DNA of 64,000 bases. Source: Acidobacteriota bacterium (GTDB lineage: Bacteria; Acidobacteriota; Blastocatellia; Pyrinomonadales; Pyrinomonadaceae). The translations under genes were made by a program, and so were the position numbers. Below are positions 43,468 through 51,447 of this stretch, piece after piece; the first letter of the stretch is position 1; each line of letters starts with the position of its first letter. The notes beneath the pieces were generated by a model. That model saw nothing but the letters and a program-made list of their open reading frames with translations, was not told the origin of the DNA and did no database searches. The DNA is taken from NCBI GenBank assembly GCA_023436495.1, contig JAEZIT010000040.1, positions 46,462 to 110,461 on the forward strand, written 5' to 3'.

Positions 43468-45009
43468 ATGCGAAGAACGTATCTCTTTTTGTTCATTTTT
43501 TTACTCTTCACCGCATTCGTTCATGCCCAGACGCTGGACGAGCGGATCAAGGAGATCGACAACTATGCCAACTCCGTACTGGCCGAATGGAAAGGCCCCG
43601 GGATGGCGATCGGCATCGTTAAGGATGACAGGGTAGTATTTCTAAAGGGCTACGGGGTCAGAGAACTCGGTAAGCCCGAACCGGTAGATGAGAATACGCT
43701 GTTTGCGATCGCGTCCAATTCGAAGGCGTTCACGACTGCCGCTCTTGCGGTCCTCGTTGACGAAAAAAAGATCGCATGGGACGACAAGGTCACAAAGTAT
43801 CTGCCGGAGCTCGAGATGTACGATCCGTGGGTGACTAATGAATTGACGATCCGCGACCTGGTCACGCACCGTGTCGGGCTTGATACATTCAGCGGCGACC
43901 TGTTGTGGTATGAGACGACTTATCCGTCGGAAGAGATCATTCGCCGCCAGCGGTTCCTGAAACCGGTGTCCAGCTTTCGCAGTCGTTACGGGTATCAGAA
44001 CCTGATGTTCATTGTCGCCGGCGAAGTGATCGAAAGAGTGTCCGGAAGGCCGTGGGGCGAATTCATACGGGAGCGTTTCCTGAACCCGCTTGGGATGAAC
44101 CGTACAACTGCGAGCGTTAAAGATATCAAAGATAACGCGGCGATGCCGCACAACGAATCTGGCGGGACTCTGCGCGTTCTGCATCGCGGAAACGTTGACG
44201 GCGCGGCCGCGGCGGCGGGATTGAATTCGTCGGTCGCGGACCTGACGAAATGGGTCCGGCTGCAGCTCGGGCGCGGTACGTTCGAAGGCAAACAGTTCTT
44301 CAGCGCACAGCGTTCATGGGAAATGTGGCAGCCCTATCTTGCTCAGCAGGTCAGCGAAACGACGATGAAAAACAGTCCGACGCGACATTTCAGCGGCGTT
44401 GGAATGGGTTGGTTCGTTTACGATTACCAGGGCAGAAAGGTGATCAATCACAGCGGCGGGCTCGACGGCATGCTGTCGTATACGGTGCTTGTTCCCGAGG
44501 AGCGGCTGGGTTTTGTGGTGTTGACCAATAGCGAATCGCCGAGCTTCGGAGTAATGATGAACAAGATACTGGATGTTTTCCTGAATGCTCCGAAGCGCGA
44601 CCTGATCGCCGAGGCAAACGAGCGCCAGGCACGTTCAAAAACCGCGCAGGCCGACGCGGCGAAGAAGATTGATGAAGGACGTGCGCCAAATACGCGTCCT
44701 TCGCTTGAGCTCGCAAAATACGCCGGAACATATTCTGATCGAATGTACGGCGACATTTCCATCACCGTAGAGAACGGTGGATTGGTCATGCGATTCGGGC
44801 CGGCGCCTAATTTTGTTGCCGACCTCGGACACTGGCATTACGATACGTTCCAGATAAAGTGGCGGCCATCTGTTGCATACAACTTTCCGCGCGGGTTCGT
44901 CACTTTCACAATCGACAAGAACGGCATGACCGACGAATTGAAGATCGATCAGCCGAACAGCGATTTCTGGTTCTACGAACTAACGCCCCGGCGCGTCAAA
45001 CAGCAATGA
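43468..45009 (+). CDS. Exported serine hydrolase with a DUF3471 tail
   Basis: This 513-residue protein has a signal peptide (YLFLFIFLLFTAFVHAQ) and a class C beta-lactamase-like domain. SxxK is SNSK near residue 90, the YxN is YQN in GYQNLMFIVAG, and HSGG replaces KTG in INHSGGLDGM. From about residue 410 it has a DUF3471 module (AKYAGTYSDRMYGDISITVE). It is likely a peptidase, esterase or D-Ala carboxypeptidase acting in the periplasm. It is only distantly similar to the serine hydrolase at 7.8 kb. It is a single gene with no clear ribosome site near the start. Confidence 0.86.
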   Translation: MRRTYLFLFIFLLFTAFVHAQTLDERIKEIDNYANSVLAEWKGPGMAIGIVKDDRVVFLKGYGVRELGKPEPVDENTLFAIASNSKAFTTAALAVLVDEKKIAWDDKVTKYLPELEMYDPWVTNELTIRDLVTHRVGLDTFSGDLLWYETTYPSEEIIRRQRFLKPVSSFRSRYGYQNLMFIVAGEVIERVSGRPWGEFIRERFLNPLGMNRTTASVKDIKDNAAMPHNESGGTLRVLHRGNVDGAAAAAGLNSSVADLTKWVRLQLGRGTFEGKQFFSAQRSWEMWQPYLAQQVSETTMKNSPTRHFSGVGMGWFVYDYQGRKVINHSGGLDGMLSYTVLVPEERLGFVVLTNSESPSFGVMMNKILDVFLNAPKRDLIAEANERQARSKTAQADAAKKIDEGRAPNTRPSLELAKYAGTYSDRMYGDISITVENGGLVMRFGPAPNFVADLGHWHYDTFQIKWRPSVAYNFPRGFVTFTIDKNGMTDELKIDQPNSDFWFYELTPRRVKQQ

Positions 45010-45099
45010 AAACTCGACAAATTCGGCCCTGTTGTGTCAGAATTTATCGATACCATAATTTTAGTGGACGATACATTTTTTAGGAGAATTTTGTTTTAG

Positions 45100-45297
45100 A
45101 TGTCAGAAGAAGCAGTGAAAGCCGCAGAAGCGGCAGAAACCCCGGTCAACCCGGAAGAAGTTTCCTATCAGGCTGTCGAGAAAGAAGGCACCGTGACCGC
45201 AATTTGGGAAATGCAGGGCCAAAAGCACCTTCGTACGATCGATCCCCGTTCGGCGGAAGGCAAGCAGATCCTGGCGCTGTTCGAAACGGCGGCATAA
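45100..45297 (+). CDS. Small acidic protein of unknown function
   Basis: This 65-residue protein has an Ala/Glu-rich N-terminus and a compact C-terminal half (AIWEMQGQKHLRTIDPRSAEGKQILALFETAA), which could form a small beta-hairpin plus helix. I do not recognise it. AGGAG lies 13 bases before the ATG, farther than usual. A strong terminator 35 bases downstream marks an independent transcription unit. Together with the terminator this supports it as a real gene rather than a chance frame. Confidence 0.65.
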   Translation: MSEEAVKAAEAAETPVNPEEVSYQAVEKEGTVTAIWEMQGQKHLRTIDPRSAEGKQILALFETAA

Positions 45298-45331
45298 GAA
45301 TTTAATTCCAGCCGAAAACGGAACTTGCGAA

Positions 45332-45355
45332 AGGCGGGCGCCGGCCCGCCTTTTT
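45332..45355 (+). terminator. Rho-independent terminator after the small acidic protein gene
   Basis: An 8-bp perfect stem (AGGCGGGC at 45332-45339, GCCCGCCT at 45344-45351) encloses the 4-base loop GCCG, and a T-tract (TTTTT) begins at the stem end (45351-45355). Confidence 0.85.
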
Positions 45356-45361
45356 GCGCGC

Positions 45362-46168
45362 CTATCCGTAATCCGGAAATCCAGGGATAGAAATTTCCAC
45401 AGCGCCAAATTTCGTTTCATTCAGCGAAGCTGCCGGCATGATGCCGACCCCGGCGGACGTCAAGAAAAGGGCGTCGGCATTCAATAACTCATCGATCCCA
45501 GCCTTCGTTTCAGTACAATCGCTGTTTTCCAGGATAAATTCACGCGTCGTTCCTGCAAGGCATCCGGTCGAAAGCGCCGGTGTAAATAATTGGCCATCGC
45601 GGATCCAGAAAATGTTTGACATACAGCCCGAAACGACCTCGCCGCGTTCATTTTGCCGAATTGCCTCGTCAAATCCGCGTTGTTTTGCATCTTCGAGCGC
45701 GATCAGGTTCTCGAGATAATTGCAGGACTTTATCCCGGCAAGCGGCGATGCGGAATTGACGGGAAACGCCGATAAAGTCAGCCGTATTTCGTTCCGCCGC
45801 GGCATCAGGTCTCCGGTCATTATGATCAACGCCGGTGCTGCCGCTTCGTCCCCGCTCCAAGCCCCACCGCGGCTGCGGTCGTGGATGCCGATTCGCGCCC
45901 GCCCCTTCGAAACTCCGTTTGCGGCGATCAGTGCGTCGAACGATCGGGAAACGAAATCCTCCGAAATTTCGCTGAGGCCGACACCGAGACGCAAGGCGTT
46001 CTCAGACAACCGTCGCCAATGCTTGTCCCATAAAAACGGCTCGCCGCTGAATACGGCGACCGTAGTAAAAACTCCTCGGCCGTACATTGCCGCGGCAGAA
46101 ACAGCGGGCATAACGGCCCCATCCGCCGAAATAATCTCGCCACCGAACGATACGAAATCATGCATCAC
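45362..46168 (-). CDS. Class IV aminotransferase-family protein (PabC/IlvE-like)
   Basis: The 268-residue PLP enzyme has the fold-type IV core: AMYGRGVFTTVAVFSGEPFLWDKHWRRL, then AGIKSCNYLENLIALEDAKQRGFDEAI with the PLP-binding lysine at AGIK, and SNIFWIRDGQLFTPALSTGCLAGTTREFIL. The last motif is shared by aminodeoxychorismate lyase and branched-chain aminotransferase. The reaction cannot be told apart without more sequence comparison. Translation probably starts at GTG 46168 or ATG 46165. Confidence 0.87.
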   Translation of the reverse strand: MMHDFVSFGGEIISADGAVMPAVSAAAMYGRGVFTTVAVFSGEPFLWDKHWRRLSENALRLGVGLSEISEDFVSRSFDALIAANGVSKGRARIGIHDRSRGGAWSGDEAAAPALIIMTGDLMPRRNEIRLTLSAFPVNSASPLAGIKSCNYLENLIALEDAKQRGFDEAIRQNERGEVVSGCMSNIFWIRDGQLFTPALSTGCLAGTTREFILENSDCTETKAGIDELLNADALFLTSAGVGIMPAASLNETKFGAVEISIPGFPDYG

Positions 46169-46285
46169 ACCGATTATCCATTCAGCGGTACAAAAGACAA
46201 ACGCCGCGGCCCCGTCCGTAATTTGTGGAAATCGAAGGTTAATCTCTGTAAAATCAATTGGTCCTTACTCGATCACATGCCGACC

Positions 46286-48517
46286 ATGAAAAAGCTGAGC
46301 ATCTATTTCCTGATCACTGCCGTGCTGTCTGCCGGAGTGGCCGCACAGACCCCGAAACAACTAAAAGCCGACCCGATCGCCATTCTAAAGGCCGAGGACG
46401 AACGCCGTTACGACGCGTTGCTGCAACAGATATTGACCGGAAAATACGCCGATGCGTCCGTAGCCCGAGCTCTGCTCGCCGCTGGGCGTATCGGCGATGA
46501 GCGTGCTATTCCGGACATCGTAAAGCACCTAAACTCCTCGTCGCCAAAGATCCGCGACACCGCCGCATTTGCGCTGGGCGAGATCGAATCGGTCTCAGCG
46601 GCCGACGCAGTCTTGCGATTCATCGGCGAAACGGCAAAGGCCTCGACGCCGGCAATTACTGAACAAATCAGCCGTGGACGTTTAGCTGAGGCCGCCGGAA
46701 AGATCGCCGTTGCAAATCCGCAAGACCCAAAGGCGAAAGACCTTGGCAATGCGATCGTATTTATCCTGGAAGCCGAGCTAGTAAAAAAAGCCAATCCAGA
46801 TAAGGTAACGATCATGCTCGCACTTACGGCTGCACTGCGTGCCCGGCCGGAAAAGGGCGAGGAAACGGTCCGAAATTTCCTGGCGTTTACCGATTCCGAT
46901 ATTGTCGCGAATGCGCTGAATACTCTTACGCGCCTTCGTGCAAAGAACGCAAACCGCGATGCCCGCGACCTGCTCGAAACCAATACCCATGCGACAGTTC
47001 GAGCAAACGCGGCCCGCCTGCTCGGCGCCGCCGAAGACAAAGAGGCATTCGATACATTATTGAAGGCCGCAACATCGGATAGCGATTCTCGGGTCCGAAT
47101 CTCAGCGATTCGATCGCTAACTTCACTAAAGGATCCGAGAGCGGCCGAGCGCCTTCTCGATCGTGCAGAGAAACTGCTCGATGACTACAAAGCTTCGAAA
47201 TTTTCCAACCCGATCGAAAAGAATGAACTGCTCGAGGTTTCGGCGGCATTGGGACGATTGCTTGCGGATACGCGTAATGAACGGGCCATCAAATTTTTCC
47301 GCGACTACGGTGCACTCGACAAAGGTATGTCGCCTGAGATATATACCGCGCGGATGAGGGTCGCACCCGGACGCGGCGACGACAGAAACGCCGAATTGTC
47401 CAGCTGGCGGCAATACAGCACGCTCGCCCAGATAATCGGGGAACTTGCTGAAGTGGAAACAAAGAACGAAGAGGCGCTTCGGATGAAAACGGAGGCGCCG
47501 CAGATGCTTCGTCCATTAGCCGTGGCGTTTGCAGAAGCCGACCCGGTCGCCGAGGCGAGTACGATCCTCGCAGCGCCGGACGTGCTTCGAGCCTATGCAA
47601 AATTCAAGCCGGCCGATCTGTCGGAAGTCCTGATAAGATCGCTTTCCAATCGCGATGTTTTTATTCGGGCCACTGCGGCGGAGCTGTTGAGTGAGCAGCC
47701 GGCATCAACCGAAAACTTGACTGCGCTCAGTAAGGCTCTCGAATATGCGATCCTGAATGATAAAGATTACAACGATGCCGTACTTGCCGCTCTGGACGCG
47801 ATCTTCAAGCTCGACAAAAAGTCGGCGGTTCAGGCGCTGGAATTCGCGGCGGGTTCGACGGACCATCTCGTACGTGCGAAGGCGTATTCTCTACTTAAAA
47901 CCGAAGAGTTCAAAAGTGTCAAACTATCTCCTATTCTCAAAAACATCGACATCGACCGCCTCCGCCTGGTCAGGCGTTATTCCGGCAAGGGTTCAAAGCT
48001 CGGGCAGGTGCTGAACACCGATGCCGATTACCGCCGTGCACTTGCACGTAAGAATGGCTCGGTCCGTGCGGTACTTGCGACGGATAAAGGGGAGTTCACG
48101 ATTGACCTCCTGCCGGAGGACGCACCGCTGACCGTTGATAATTTTATCAAGCTTGCGCGGGCGAACTATTTCAACGGGCTTGAGGTCCATCGCGTCGTAC
48201 CGAATTTCGTTATGCAGGACGGCGATCCCCGCGGCGACGGCAATGGCGGCCCGGGTTGGTCGATCCGCTGTGAAGTAAACATGGTTCCGTACGATCGCGG
48301 AGCCGTCGGCATGGCGCTCTCCGGCAAAGACACGGGCGGTTCACAGTGGTTCGTAACGCATTCGCCACAGCCGCACCTCGACGGCGGCTACACCGTATTC
48401 GGCCGCGTGAACGAAACCGGCATGAAGGTCGTAGATAACATCGTTCGGGGAGACAGGATATTAAGCGTAAAAATCGTGGAAGGCGGTTCCCCACAAAGAT
48501 CACAGAGAAAGGAATAG
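46286..48517 (+). CDS. HEAT-repeat protein fused to a C-terminal cyclophilin domain
   Basis: This 743-residue protein has a signal peptide (LSIYFLITAVLSAGVAAQ). About 540 residues follow of HEAT-like repeats (RIGDERAIPDIVKHLNSSSPKIRDTAAFALGEIES, and RSLTSLKDPRAAERLL and others). The C-terminal 160 residues are a cyclophilin: GEFTIDLLPEDAPLTVDNFIKLA, HRVVPNFVMQDGDPRGDGNGGPGWSI, GSQWFVTHSPQPHLDGGYTVFGRV. The architecture suggests an exported folding factor whose scaffold recruits clients. ATG 46286 is chosen because the signal peptide follows at once; ATG 46277 is also possible. The frame is open further upstream, overlapping the minus-strand aminotransferase gene, which is not credible. Confidence 0.86.
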   Translation: MKKLSIYFLITAVLSAGVAAQTPKQLKADPIAILKAEDERRYDALLQQILTGKYADASVARALLAAGRIGDERAIPDIVKHLNSSSPKIRDTAAFALGEIESVSAADAVLRFIGETAKASTPAITEQISRGRLAEAAGKIAVANPQDPKAKDLGNAIVFILEAELVKKANPDKVTIMLALTAALRARPEKGEETVRNFLAFTDSDIVANALNTLTRLRAKNANRDARDLLETNTHATVRANAARLLGAAEDKEAFDTLLKAATSDSDSRVRISAIRSLTSLKDPRAAERLLDRAEKLLDDYKASKFSNPIEKNELLEVSAALGRLLADTRNERAIKFFRDYGALDKGMSPEIYTARMRVAPGRGDDRNAELSSWRQYSTLAQIIGELAEVETKNEEALRMKTEAPQMLRPLAVAFAEADPVAEASTILAAPDVLRAYAKFKPADLSEVLIRSLSNRDVFIRATAAELLSEQPASTENLTALSKALEYAILNDKDYNDAVLAALDAIFKLDKKSAVQALEFAAGSTDHLVRAKAYSLLKTEEFKSVKLSPILKNIDIDRLRLVRRYSGKGSKLGQVLNTDADYRRALARKNGSVRAVLATDKGEFTIDLLPEDAPLTVDNFIKLARANYFNGLEVHRVVPNFVMQDGDPRGDGNGGPGWSIRCEVNMVPYDRGAVGMALSGKDTGGSQWFVTHSPQPHLDGGYTVFGRVNETGMKVVDNIVRGDRILSVKIVEGGSPQRSQRKE

Positions 48518-48614
48518 CCGCGGAACCGCGGCAAAATATAACCTCGAGTGTGGCGGAGCGAAGCCTTGGGTGAGAAGAGCCAAAGATAGTATTAGTCCCA
48601 TAGAGGCAACAGAA

Positions 48615-48989
48615 ATGGCAATTAATCTTTCTAGACTGCCTGATACCGAATTTTTCGATATCGCGACGGAGATCGATCAGCATGGCTCGCTTCGCGATGT
48701 TCTGGCATGGGCGGCAACGAAGCCGAGATCCATTGTCCACCCGCGTATCGTCGCTGAAGTAATTACACAGGACGAGTTTACTCACGATGTTATCGTGCCC
48801 TACACGAACGTTTTTCTCGTCTACGACACTACCTGACTAGGCGCCGTGACGGCAGTTGCCGTTTGGGACCATCATCCATCGGCCGATGAGCTGTTGGAAT
48901 ACCGGCTCGCCAGCGGTTGGCAGCCGACGCCCTCGAGTCTTCGGGAAGGCGATGAAGTAATAGGCCACGCCTCTTGTGTTATAAAATAA
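48615..48989 (+). pseudogene. Small gene of unknown function with an in-frame UGA at codon 74
   Basis: Translation from ATG 48615 gives 73 residues (starting MAINLSRLPDTEFFDIATEI and ending VFLVYDTT) and then TGA at 48834-48836. The same frame continues for 50 well-structured residues (LGAVTAVAVWDHHPSADELL and so on) to TAA at 48987. Both halves look like ordinary coding sequence, and the product would be 124 residues. Either a point mutation made a nonsense codon, or UGA is read through. A small hairpin follows the UGA (48849-48862; stem ACGGC/GCCGT with loop AGTT). I do not recognise the family. Confidence 0.6.
48982..48987 (+). promoter_or_regulatory. -10 element close to the DUF4112 gene start
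   Basis: TAAAAT overlaps the stop codon of the preceding gene and ends 6 bases before the ATG at 48994, with no Shine-Dalgarno sequence between. Confidence 0.5.
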
Positions 48990-48993
48990 CCGT

Positions 48994-49509
48994 ATGGAAG
49001 AAGCTGAAAAGCGCGGAGTTCTCGGAATGTCCCGACGGAAACACGCCGAAGTCGAGATAGAAAAAGGCCTCGACGATCTATCGCGTTATTTGGACGGATT
49101 GTTCCGTATTCCGGGAACGGGCTGGAAATTTGGGCTTGATGCCCTGATCGGATTAATTCCGAACGTCGGAGATACGCTGACGTCGATCGCTTCGTTCTAT
49201 ATTCTGTTCGCCGGCGTCCGCTACGGCGTGCCAAAGATCACGCTGCTGCGAATGGCATTCAATATCGGGTTAGATTACATTGTGGGGTCGATACCGTTCG
49301 TTGGCGATGCATTCGATTTCTTCTGGCGGTCGAACAAACAGAACATGGACCTGATCCGCGAACGTGCGACCGGTAAAGACAAAGGCACCACAAGCGACTA
49401 TATATTCATATTCGGCATCATCGGTTTGCTTATCCTGCTGCTGATCGGTTCGATCATAGCGAGCGGGTTTATTCTCTATTATATCTTCACAAGCATGCCG
49501 CTAATATAA
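48994..49509 (+). CDS. DUF4112 membrane protein
   Basis: This 171-residue protein carries the DUF4112 pattern: LDDLSRYLDGLFRIPGTGWKFGLDALIGLIPNVGDTLTSIAS, then GVPKITLLRMAFNIGLDYIVGSIPFVGDAFDFFWRSNKQN. Repeated GLIPxxGD and GSIPFVGD loops are typical. Hydrophobic segments lie near residues 50-75, 90-105 and 130-168. It is an inner-membrane protein of unknown role. It starts four bases after the interrupted small gene. Confidence 0.85.
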   Translation: MEEAEKRGVLGMSRRKHAEVEIEKGLDDLSRYLDGLFRIPGTGWKFGLDALIGLIPNVGDTLTSIASFYILFAGVRYGVPKITLLRMAFNIGLDYIVGSIPFVGDAFDFFWRSNKQNMDLIRERATGKDKGTTSDYIFIFGIIGLLILLLIGSIIASGFILYYIFTSMPLI

Positions 49510-49510
49510 A

Positions 49511-49547
49511 AGGCGAGGCGCTCGAAATAAGCACCTCGCCCTTATCC
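49511..49547. terminator. Hairpin between the DUF4112 gene and the thioredoxin-like gene
   Basis: A 7-bp stem (GGCGAGG at 49512-49518 with CCTCGCC at 49534-49540) has an inner GC pair. Only a weak T-rich tail (TTATCCTTT) follows on the + strand; AAAA precedes it on the other side. It may stop transcripts of both convergent genes. Confidence 0.5.
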
Positions 49548-49574
49548 TTTAATGGTTTCCGCAAACAACTCCGG

Positions 49575-50054
49575 CTATGCCTGAGCCTCCGCCGCCTGAA
49601 CCGGAAACATTTTCTCGAGCGCGCCGGTCAGCACGCCAATGCCGAATTCGCCGGCTGCGCGGCTTTTCAATTTACCGTCGGCGTCAAAGAGGTAATAGAC
49701 CGGCACCCATCCCTGTTCATTCAGGAATGCGTCCTTCAGCTTATGCTCGTTATCAACGGCACAGACGTCGTCGATGCAGTGTTCGGCGATCGTCGACTTT
49801 ACGGTTTCGAGGTCCGTATCGGCCGGATATCGCGGCATATGGATCGCCACAGTCTTTAATCCTTTGTCTTTATATTTTGATTTTAATTCCTGCAGCTTCG
49901 GCATGTTTTCCTTACATATGCCGCAGCTTGTCGCCCAAAAATATACGAGCGTCGGGTGGCCGTTAACAAAATCGTCGGCCGTTTCCTGTAATTCGTTCAA
50001 CCAATCTGTCGCACCCTCGAACGTCGGACGCGCATCCCCAATTCTCATTGGCAT
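49575..50054 (-). CDS. TlpA-like redoxin
   Basis: This 159-residue thioredoxin-fold protein has the motif WATSCGICKENMPKLQELK, in which CGIC is the redox-active CxxC. VAIHMPRYP and VPVYYLFDADGKLKSRAAGE complete the fold with the conserved cis-proline in WVPV. It lacks a signal peptide, so it is cytoplasmic, unlike true TlpA. It sits downstream of the 2-Cys peroxiredoxin on the same strand and may supply electrons to peroxide reduction. The start may be the first or the third codon (both ATG). GGAG lies about 10 bases upstream. Confidence 0.83.
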   Translation of the reverse strand: MPMRIGDARPTFEGATDWLNELQETADDFVNGHPTLVYFWATSCGICKENMPKLQELKSKYKDKGLKTVAIHMPRYPADTDLETVKSTIAEHCIDDVCAVDNEHKLKDAFLNEQGWVPVYYLFDADGKLKSRAAGEFGIGVLTGALEKMFPVQAAEAQA

Positions 50055-50133
50055 GATAATTTACTCCGTTAACCGGCATGCGGCCGGTGTGCGGGCGCTC
50101 ACCCGTCCACCAAGCCGCACGCCAAAAATAAAC

Positions 50134-50715
50134 CTAGACCTTCAGATTTTCCTGTCCCGGCGTCCAGTCAGCCGCACATAACCCGCCCGTCTGCAATCCT
50201 TGCAGAACGCGTAGCGTTTCGTCGACCGAGCGTCCAATGTTCAGGTCATGAACGACCGAATACTGCAGAACGCCTTCCGGGTTGATAATGAACAGGCCGC
50301 GGAGTGCGACGTTGGCATCCTCGACCAAGATGTTGTACTTAGCCGCGAGCCTTCCGCCTACGTCCGAAGCGATCGGATACTTCACTCCTTCGATACCGTT
50401 CTTGTCCTGCGGTGTCTTCAGCCATGCGCGGTGCGAGTGGACCGAATCGGTCGAAACACCCACAACCTCAGCACCTACGCCCTGAAATTCATCGAGGCGA
50501 TCCGAGAAGTGGATCAATTCCGTCGGGCAAACGAACGTAAAATCAAGCGGGTAAAAGAGCAGGATCAGCCATTTGCCCTTATAATCCGATAGCTTGACGT
50601 TCTCGGCCAAAGTTTCGAGGTTCTTTGTCGACGGCAGATCGAAATCCGGTGCCGGTTTTCCGACCTTTGCGATCGCTGTTGTGTTTTCCGTTGCAGTTCC
50701 AGTAGCTGTTGCCAT
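50134..50715 (-). CDS. ahpC: 2-Cys peroxiredoxin (AhpC/TSA family)
   Basis: This 193-residue enzyme reduces peroxides. The peroxidatic cysteine C63 lies in FYPLDFTFVCPTELIHF, and the resolving cysteine C180 in GGLCAADWTPGQ, the typical 2-Cys pattern. The Ala/Thr-rich N-terminus (MATATGTATENTT) is an extension. ATG 50715 is preferred over the earlier in-frame start because AAGGAG precedes it; the spacing is long (11 bases). It follows perR on the same strand with 119 bases between and no clear PerR box of its own, so it may be read from the perR promoter or a separate one. Confidence 0.92.
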   Translation of the reverse strand: MATATGTATENTTAIAKVGKPAPDFDLPSTKNLETLAENVKLSDYKGKWLILLFYPLDFTFVCPTELIHFSDRLDEFQGVGAEVVGVSTDSVHSHRAWLKTPQDKNGIEGVKYPIASDVGGRLAAKYNILVEDANVALRGLFIINPEGVLQYSVVHDLNIGRSVDETLRVLQGLQTGGLCAADWTPGQENLKV

Positions 50716-50834
50716 GTTTTTATTTATCTCCTTGGTATTTTCTAATTCGCAAAGCACACAGAGATAACTCAGATTTATAGGATTGCTGTTCTAATATTTC
50801 TCTGTGCTCTCTATGTCCTCAGCGGTTTTAATTA

Positions 50835-51239
50835 CTATTTTTTATCGACACAATCGGGGCAAATCCCCCGAAGTGTAAATTCGAGCGATTCGGGTTTGAA
50901 TTTTGAGTATGAAGCGGCCTTTGCGACAAGCTCCTGCGGATGGTCCATTTCGATGTCGACGAGTGCTCCGCATTTTGTACAGATAGCGTGGTCATGCCGC
51001 GATGTCATCCGATCGAACCGACTGGCGCCGTTACCAAATTGTATTTCGGCGATATGTCCTGCTTCCTTCAAATACCGAAGGCTGTTATAGACCGTCGCAA
51101 ACGATATGCTCGGCAGCAGTGCCTTTGCACTTGCAAAGACCTCGTTCGCCGTCAGGTGGCCATGCGAATCGCGAATCACCTGCAGCACCACCTCGCGCTG
51201 TTTCGTTAGTCCTAATTCCTGTATTCCTTTCACACTCAT
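50835..51239 (-). CDS. perR: PerR-like Fur-family peroxide regulator
   Basis: This 134-residue regulator has the winged-helix N-domain (LTKQREVVLQVIRDSHGHLTANEVFASAKALLPSISFATVYNSLRYLKEAG) and the metal-binding C-domain. The regulatory site shows RFDRMTSRHDHAICTKC, with D76 in the position that is Asp in PerR and Glu in Fur, H82 and H84, and H28 in GHLTANE. C87/C90 and C127/C130 make the structural zinc site. PerR represses peroxide-defence genes and is inactivated by metal-catalysed oxidation of a histidine. ATG 51239 is chosen for AGGA two bases upstream. It is predicted to repress itself through the overlapping operator. Confidence 0.9.
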   Translation of the reverse strand: MSVKGIQELGLTKQREVVLQVIRDSHGHLTANEVFASAKALLPSISFATVYNSLRYLKEAGHIAEIQFGNGASRFDRMTSRHDHAICTKCGALVDIEMDHPQELVAKAASYSKFKPESLEFTLRGICPDCVDKK

Positions 51240-51281
51240 CGTTCCTGTCGAAGCGCCGCTAAAAATTCTCAAGCGTTCTAA

Positions 51282-51319
51282 GTTAGACTTAGAATAATTC
51301 TAATTCTAACAATTGTCAA
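51282..51319 (-). promoter_or_regulatory. Promoter and extended PerR operator of perR
   Basis: On the minus strand -35 TTGACA (51314-51319) and -10 TATTCT (51291-51296) are 17 bases apart. TTAGAATAATTCTAA (51289-51303) covers the -10. Flanking GTTAGA (51282-51287) and TCTAAC (51305-51310) extend the dyad to 29 bases with one mismatched pair, giving room for two dimers. The core 15-mer is identical to the one at 13116-13130. Confidence 0.88.
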
Positions 51320-51447
51320 GTCGAAATGTTCACTTTTTATTCGTAAAGTTGAGATCTTGTTCTTCGGCAAGAGATCCGGTTCTCTTTACGCCCAAGTCTT
51401 TTGTTGCTATAACAATAGAGCCTGTTTCCCCAATACGTTTAAAATCT

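Noticed and set aside
50716..50834. PerR box in front of ahpC
   Set aside because: Fragments such as TATTAGAAC and GAATTAGAA occur but no 7-1-7 dyad. An 8-bp CACAGAGA/TCTCTGTG inverted repeat is present, with no known meaning.
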